From assembly GCA_046262315.1 (NCBI GenBank), contig JBHEMZ010000031.1, forward strand, positions 1-8,125: 8,125 nucleotides of DNA, in the 5' to 3' direction. Below the pieces are notes generated by a model. The model was not told the origin of the DNA. It saw only the letters and a list, made by a program, of their open reading frames with translations, and ran no database searches. The position numbers and the translations under genes were made by a program. Source of the DNA: JACVRM01 sp046262315 (GTDB lineage Bacteria > Actinomycetota > Thermoleophilia > Gaiellales > Gaiellaceae). Numbering within the stretch: position 1 is the stretch's first letter; the number at the start of each line of letters is the position of its first letter. Below are positions 5,691 to 8,125 of the stretch, piece by piece.

Positions 5691-6542
5691 ATGCGCCCCG
5701 TTGTCCTTTCTGCGCTGCTCGCCCTCTCGCTCGCGCTGGCCCCGGCCGCCCTCGGACGCGACCCCAACGTGGCCGCTCTCCAGGTGGCGCTTCGCGCCCG
5801 CGGTACCTACGCAGGATCCGTGGACGGCGAGCGCGGTCCCGCCACGACGCAGGCCCTGCGTGCTCTACAGCGCCGAGCGGGTCTTGCCGCGGACGGTGTG
5901 ATCGGTTCCGGCACTCGAGCCGCACTGGGTCGCTACGGGCTCCACCCGCTCGGCAGCCGGCCCGTCGCGGCCGGCGTATCCGGCTGGGATGCGGCGGCGA
6001 CGCAGTTCATGCTGGCCTGGCACGGCTTTCCCTCAGGTCCGATCGACGGTCGGTTCGGCGAGCGGAGCGCCGCAGCGCTGCGGCGTTACCAGCGCTGGGC
6101 CGGCATGCCCGTTGACGGGGTCGCCGGTCCGGCAGTGATCGCCGCCCTGCGCCGCCAGCCCCCGTCCTCGCCGTTGCGTCTCCAGGCGCCCGTGCCCGTC
6201 GCTCCGACCGATCGCTTCGGCCCTCGCGGCGACCGCTTCCACGCCGGGCTCGATTTCCCCGCCTCCTCCGGCACGCCGGTCGTGGCGGGCGCTCCCGGCC
6301 GCGTGGTCTACGCGGGGTGGCAAAACGGCGGTTGGGGCAACGTAGTGACCGTGGACTACGGCTCCGGCGTCCGCGCCATGCACGCCCACCTCTCGGCTGT
6401 CGCCGTTCGTGTCGGCCAGCGCGTGGCTGTTGGCACCACGCTCGGCCTCGTTGGTGCCACCGGCAACGTGACCGGCCCGCATCTGCACCTCGAGCTGCGC
6501 CTGCGCGGCGCGGCGATCGACCCGCGCACGGCTCTCGGCTAG
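5691..6542 (+). CDS. Secreted M23 peptidoglycan endopeptidase with two peptidoglycan-binding repeats
   Basis: From ATG 5691 the product has 283 residues. A signal peptide (Arg2, hydrophobic core 4-18, cleavage near Ala20-Gly22) leads into two PG_binding_1 repeats (about 25-80 and 98-153), each with the typical G-x-I/V-D-G-x-x-G motif. The C-terminal domain (about 172-283) is a LytM-type zinc peptidase. The metal site is H-x-G-x-D (His184, Asp188) plus His266 of H-L-H; His233 in H-A-H-L-S and His264 are the expected catalytic histidines. All key residues are present, so it should cleave stem-peptide cross-bridges in the cell wall, anchored by its own binding repeats. A GTG at 5667 in the same frame would add eight residues before the signal; I prefer the ATG because the signal peptide then starts normally, though neither start has a good ribosome site. 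It probably acts in wall remodelling or cell separation. Confidence 0.88.
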   Translation: MRPVVLSALLALSLALAPAALGRDPNVAALQVALRARGTYAGSVDGERGPATTQALRALQRRAGLAADGVIGSGTRAALGRYGLHPLGSRPVAAGVSGWDAAATQFMLAWHGFPSGPIDGRFGERSAAALRRYQRWAGMPVDGVAGPAVIAALRRQPPSSPLRLQAPVPVAPTDRFGPRGDRFHAGLDFPASSGTPVVAGAPGRVVYAGWQNGGWGNVVTVDYGSGVRAMHAHLSAVAVRVGQRVAVGTTLGLVGATGNVTGPHLHLELRLRGAAIDPRTALG

Positions 6543-6546
6543 AACG

Positions 6547-6574
6547 GGGAGGGGCTCCTTGCGGAGCCCCTCCC
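6547..6574. terminator. Perfect 12-bp terminator hairpin
   Basis: GGGAGGGGCTCC (6547-6558) pairs without a mismatch with GGAGCCCCTCCC (6563-6574) around a 4-nt loop. It begins 4 nt after the stop of the M23 gene and lies 24 nt from the stop of the convergent metzincin gene, so it can serve both strands. No T-tract follows on either side. Confidence 0.8.
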
Positions 6575-6598
6575 AGGAACAGCGATTCGCCTGCGCGG

Positions 6599-8125
6599 TT
6601 AGCGCGTAGCGTCGAGGCGCTTCTGGTTTGCGCGAACGTCTCGGTCGAACGCGTACAGCTTCTTCGCCTTCTTGGCCTTCGCCGAAGGAGGCAGCACGTA
6701 CCAGCCGTTGGCGCTGGCCGGCACCGGGACGCCCGCTTCAGCGGCACCGTCGAACACGTACAGGTACGCGATGCGCGCCGACTCGAAGGCGTCCTTGTAC
6801 TTGTGCATCCGGAAGTGACGCTCGGCTGCGCTGATGGCCGAATCCGCCTGCGACAGCTCGTCCGACCCGACCAGGCCGTTCGGTGAGTTCTGGACGTCCT
6901 CCGCGATCGCGTTGGCATTCAGGATGTACGCCGCCGCCGCGAAGCGGTTGTAGTTGTCGCGGTCGAACTGGCTGAAGTCCCAGTTCACGTCGATGTAGCT
7001 CATCATCGTGTTCGACTCGTCGCCCGACCAGGCGAAGTAGAACGGGCCGCCGGGGCCGTAATCCGTCTCGGTCTCCCAGTCCCAGCCGTCATGCGGGTGG
7101 CTCATACCCCAGTGGTGACCGCCCTCGTGGATCTGCGTGGTCGTGAGGCCGTAACCCGCCTGGACGATGCCCGGGTCGACGAAGTTGAACACGAAGCTCT
7201 GCGTGCCGTCGATCCAGTTGTCGTCGGCGAAGCCGAGCGGTGTTGCCTCCGTGCCCTCCGAGGCGTAGTTCTGGAACAGCGCCTCGTACTCGCCGCCGCC
7301 GTCCACGAACGTCGAGCGGTTGAGCGCGGCGTAGAGGAACAGGTTGGCGAAGCCGGGGTACGGGTACTGCGGGAAGCACGGCTCGTTGTCGTCCCACTTG
7401 AAGAAGCATTCCGCCGCCTTGCCCGTGAGAGGGTAGTCCTGGTTGTCGTACGAGACGCGTGTGTTCAGCAGCTCGGTTGTCTCCTTGGTCAGGAGCTCCG
7501 GCTTGATGAACTCGGCCGACGCGTCGTGCCCGGACCAGCCCTCGAACGTATTCGAGTCGATGTTGATCGACTGCGGCTGGCGGGGGGGAGTCAGGTACGG
7601 CGGGTAGAGCGGCGAGGACGTCGCGAGCAGGTTCAAGAAGACGTAGCGGCCGACGAGGCCGAGGTCATTGTCGAGCTGGGCCGCGGGCCGGTCGCCCCCG
7701 GGCGTCAGGTACTCCCAGATGGGCGGCATGCGGTAGTCGGGCACGCCGTCCCCGTCCACGTCTTCGTCGTCCACGTTCCAGTTGTCCGTCCACGACTCGG
7801 GGCCGGCGGACAGGTCGTAGAACCACACGCGGCGCGGGTAGTAGCCGCCAAGCCCGGTCTCCTCGTCGTCCGGCGTAGTGCCGCCCCACGCGATGATCTT
7901 GCGTGTCGAGCGGTTGGCGCCGAAGTCGTAGCCGGTGTCGGGATCCGGTTCGCCGATCTTCGTGTAGACGTGGAACTTGAAGCTCGGCTGCCCGTACCAG
8001 GGGCTGCTCGGGAGCATCAGGCCGGTCGCCGGCTTGGCGTTGCCGCCGAGCAGCTTGACAAGGCCCTCGCGGTCGATCGCGAGATTGATGGCCTGGCGCA
8101 CGCGCAGATCGGTGAAGGGCGTCGC
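6599..8125 (-). CDS. Metzincin-type zinc metalloprotease joined to a family 5 peptide-binding protein segment (5' end beyond window)
   Basis: The frame is open to the right edge, giving 508 visible residues; numbering here starts at the codon 8125-8123. Residues 1 to about 48 match extracytoplasmic solute-binding proteins of family 5 (peptide/nickel ABC importers): P-F-T-D-L-R-V-R-Q-A-I-N-L-A-I-D-R-E, then P-A-T-G-L and P-W-Y-G. From about residue 52 the character changes to a secreted protease: an acidic D-V-D-G-D-G-V-P-D loop (122-130) that probably binds calcium, then the zinc site HExxHxxGxxH with His333, Glu334, His337, Gly340 and His343. About 30 residues later comes a Met-turn-like M-M-S-Y (374-377), which is what defines metzincins. 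A helical, basic C-terminus follows (about 422-508). There is no internal signal peptide for the protease, so export would depend on the unseen N-terminus. The fusion could be real, a gene rearrangement or an assembly join. Confidence 0.75.
   Translation of the reverse strand, partial: ATPFTDLRVRQAINLAIDREGLVKLLGGNAKPATGLMLPSSPWYGQPSFKFHVYTKIGEPDPDTGYDFGANRSTRKIIAWGGTTPDDEETGLGGYYPRRVWFYDLSAGPESWTDNWNVDDEDVDGDGVPDYRMPPIWEYLTPGGDRPAAQLDNDLGLVGRYVFLNLLATSSPLYPPYLTPPRQPQSINIDSNTFEGWSGHDASAEFIKPELLTKETTELLNTRVSYDNQDYPLTGKAAECFFKWDDNEPCFPQYPYPGFANLFLYAALNRSTFVDGGGEYEALFQNYASEGTEATPLGFADDNWIDGTQSFVFNFVDPGIVQAGYGLTTTQIHEGGHHWGMSHPHDGWDWETETDYGPGGPFYFAWSGDESNTMMSYIDVNWDFSQFDRDNYNRFAAAAYILNANAIAEDVQNSPNGLVGSDELSQADSAISAAERHFRMHKYKDAFESARIAYLYVFDGAAEAGVPVPASANGWYVLPPSAKAKKAKKLYAFDRDVRANQKRLDATR

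Noticed and set aside
5038..5925. An N-terminal extension of the FG-GAP protein to 694 residues
   Set aside because: The extension reads through the whole DUF2231 gene in another frame and is low-complexity. The signal peptide and the GTG at 5037 mark the real start.

Overview
The window is GC-rich and densely packed, with genes on both strands, frequent GTG starts and weak or absent Shine-Dalgarno sequences. The protein types suggest a high-GC actinobacterium: small secreted GGxGxD-repeat proteins, an exported beta-sandwich domain ending in a C-W-R-I-P core, and DUF2231 membrane proteins. A Thermoleophilia/Gaiellales-like source is my best guess, from protein style only; no rRNA or other phylogenetic marker is present. 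I see no tRNA, rRNA, CRISPR array, insertion sequence or phage gene.

Layout, left to right. (1) A leftward gene probably starts at position 20 and runs off the left edge. It has a perfect AGGAGG, and that site lies in a nested 61-nt inverted repeat (27-87). (2) A rightward gene (282-959) encodes a small secreted RTX-type calcium-binding beta-roll protein. It converges on a leftward DedA-family membrane protein (998-1618) across a UUCG-capped hairpin. (3) A rightward class I glutamine amidotransferase (1677-2348) is divergent from dedA and convergent with the next block. (4) A leftward, probably co-transcribed block runs from 5555 down to 2363: a DUF2231 membrane protein, a secreted seven-repeat FG-GAP beta-propeller protein, an orphan C-terminal beta-sandwich module in the -1 frame, and an MFS transporter. 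(5) A rightward secreted M23 endopeptidase with two peptidoglycan-binding repeats (5691-6542) ends at a perfect 12-bp terminator hairpin. (6) A leftward gene runs from the right edge to 6599. It starts as a family 5 peptide-binding protein and continues in frame as a metzincin-type zinc protease.

Most of the window serves the cell envelope or exterior: calcium-binding repeat proteins, a wall hydrolase, a secreted protease and three multi-pass membrane proteins. I found no defence or mobile system. The points most worth checking are the binding-protein/metzincin chimera at the right edge, the -1 frame break at the 3' end of the FG-GAP gene (with a separate U8 slippery run upstream whose -1 frame is open into the orphan domain), and the hairpin that would bury the ribosome site of the left-edge gene.
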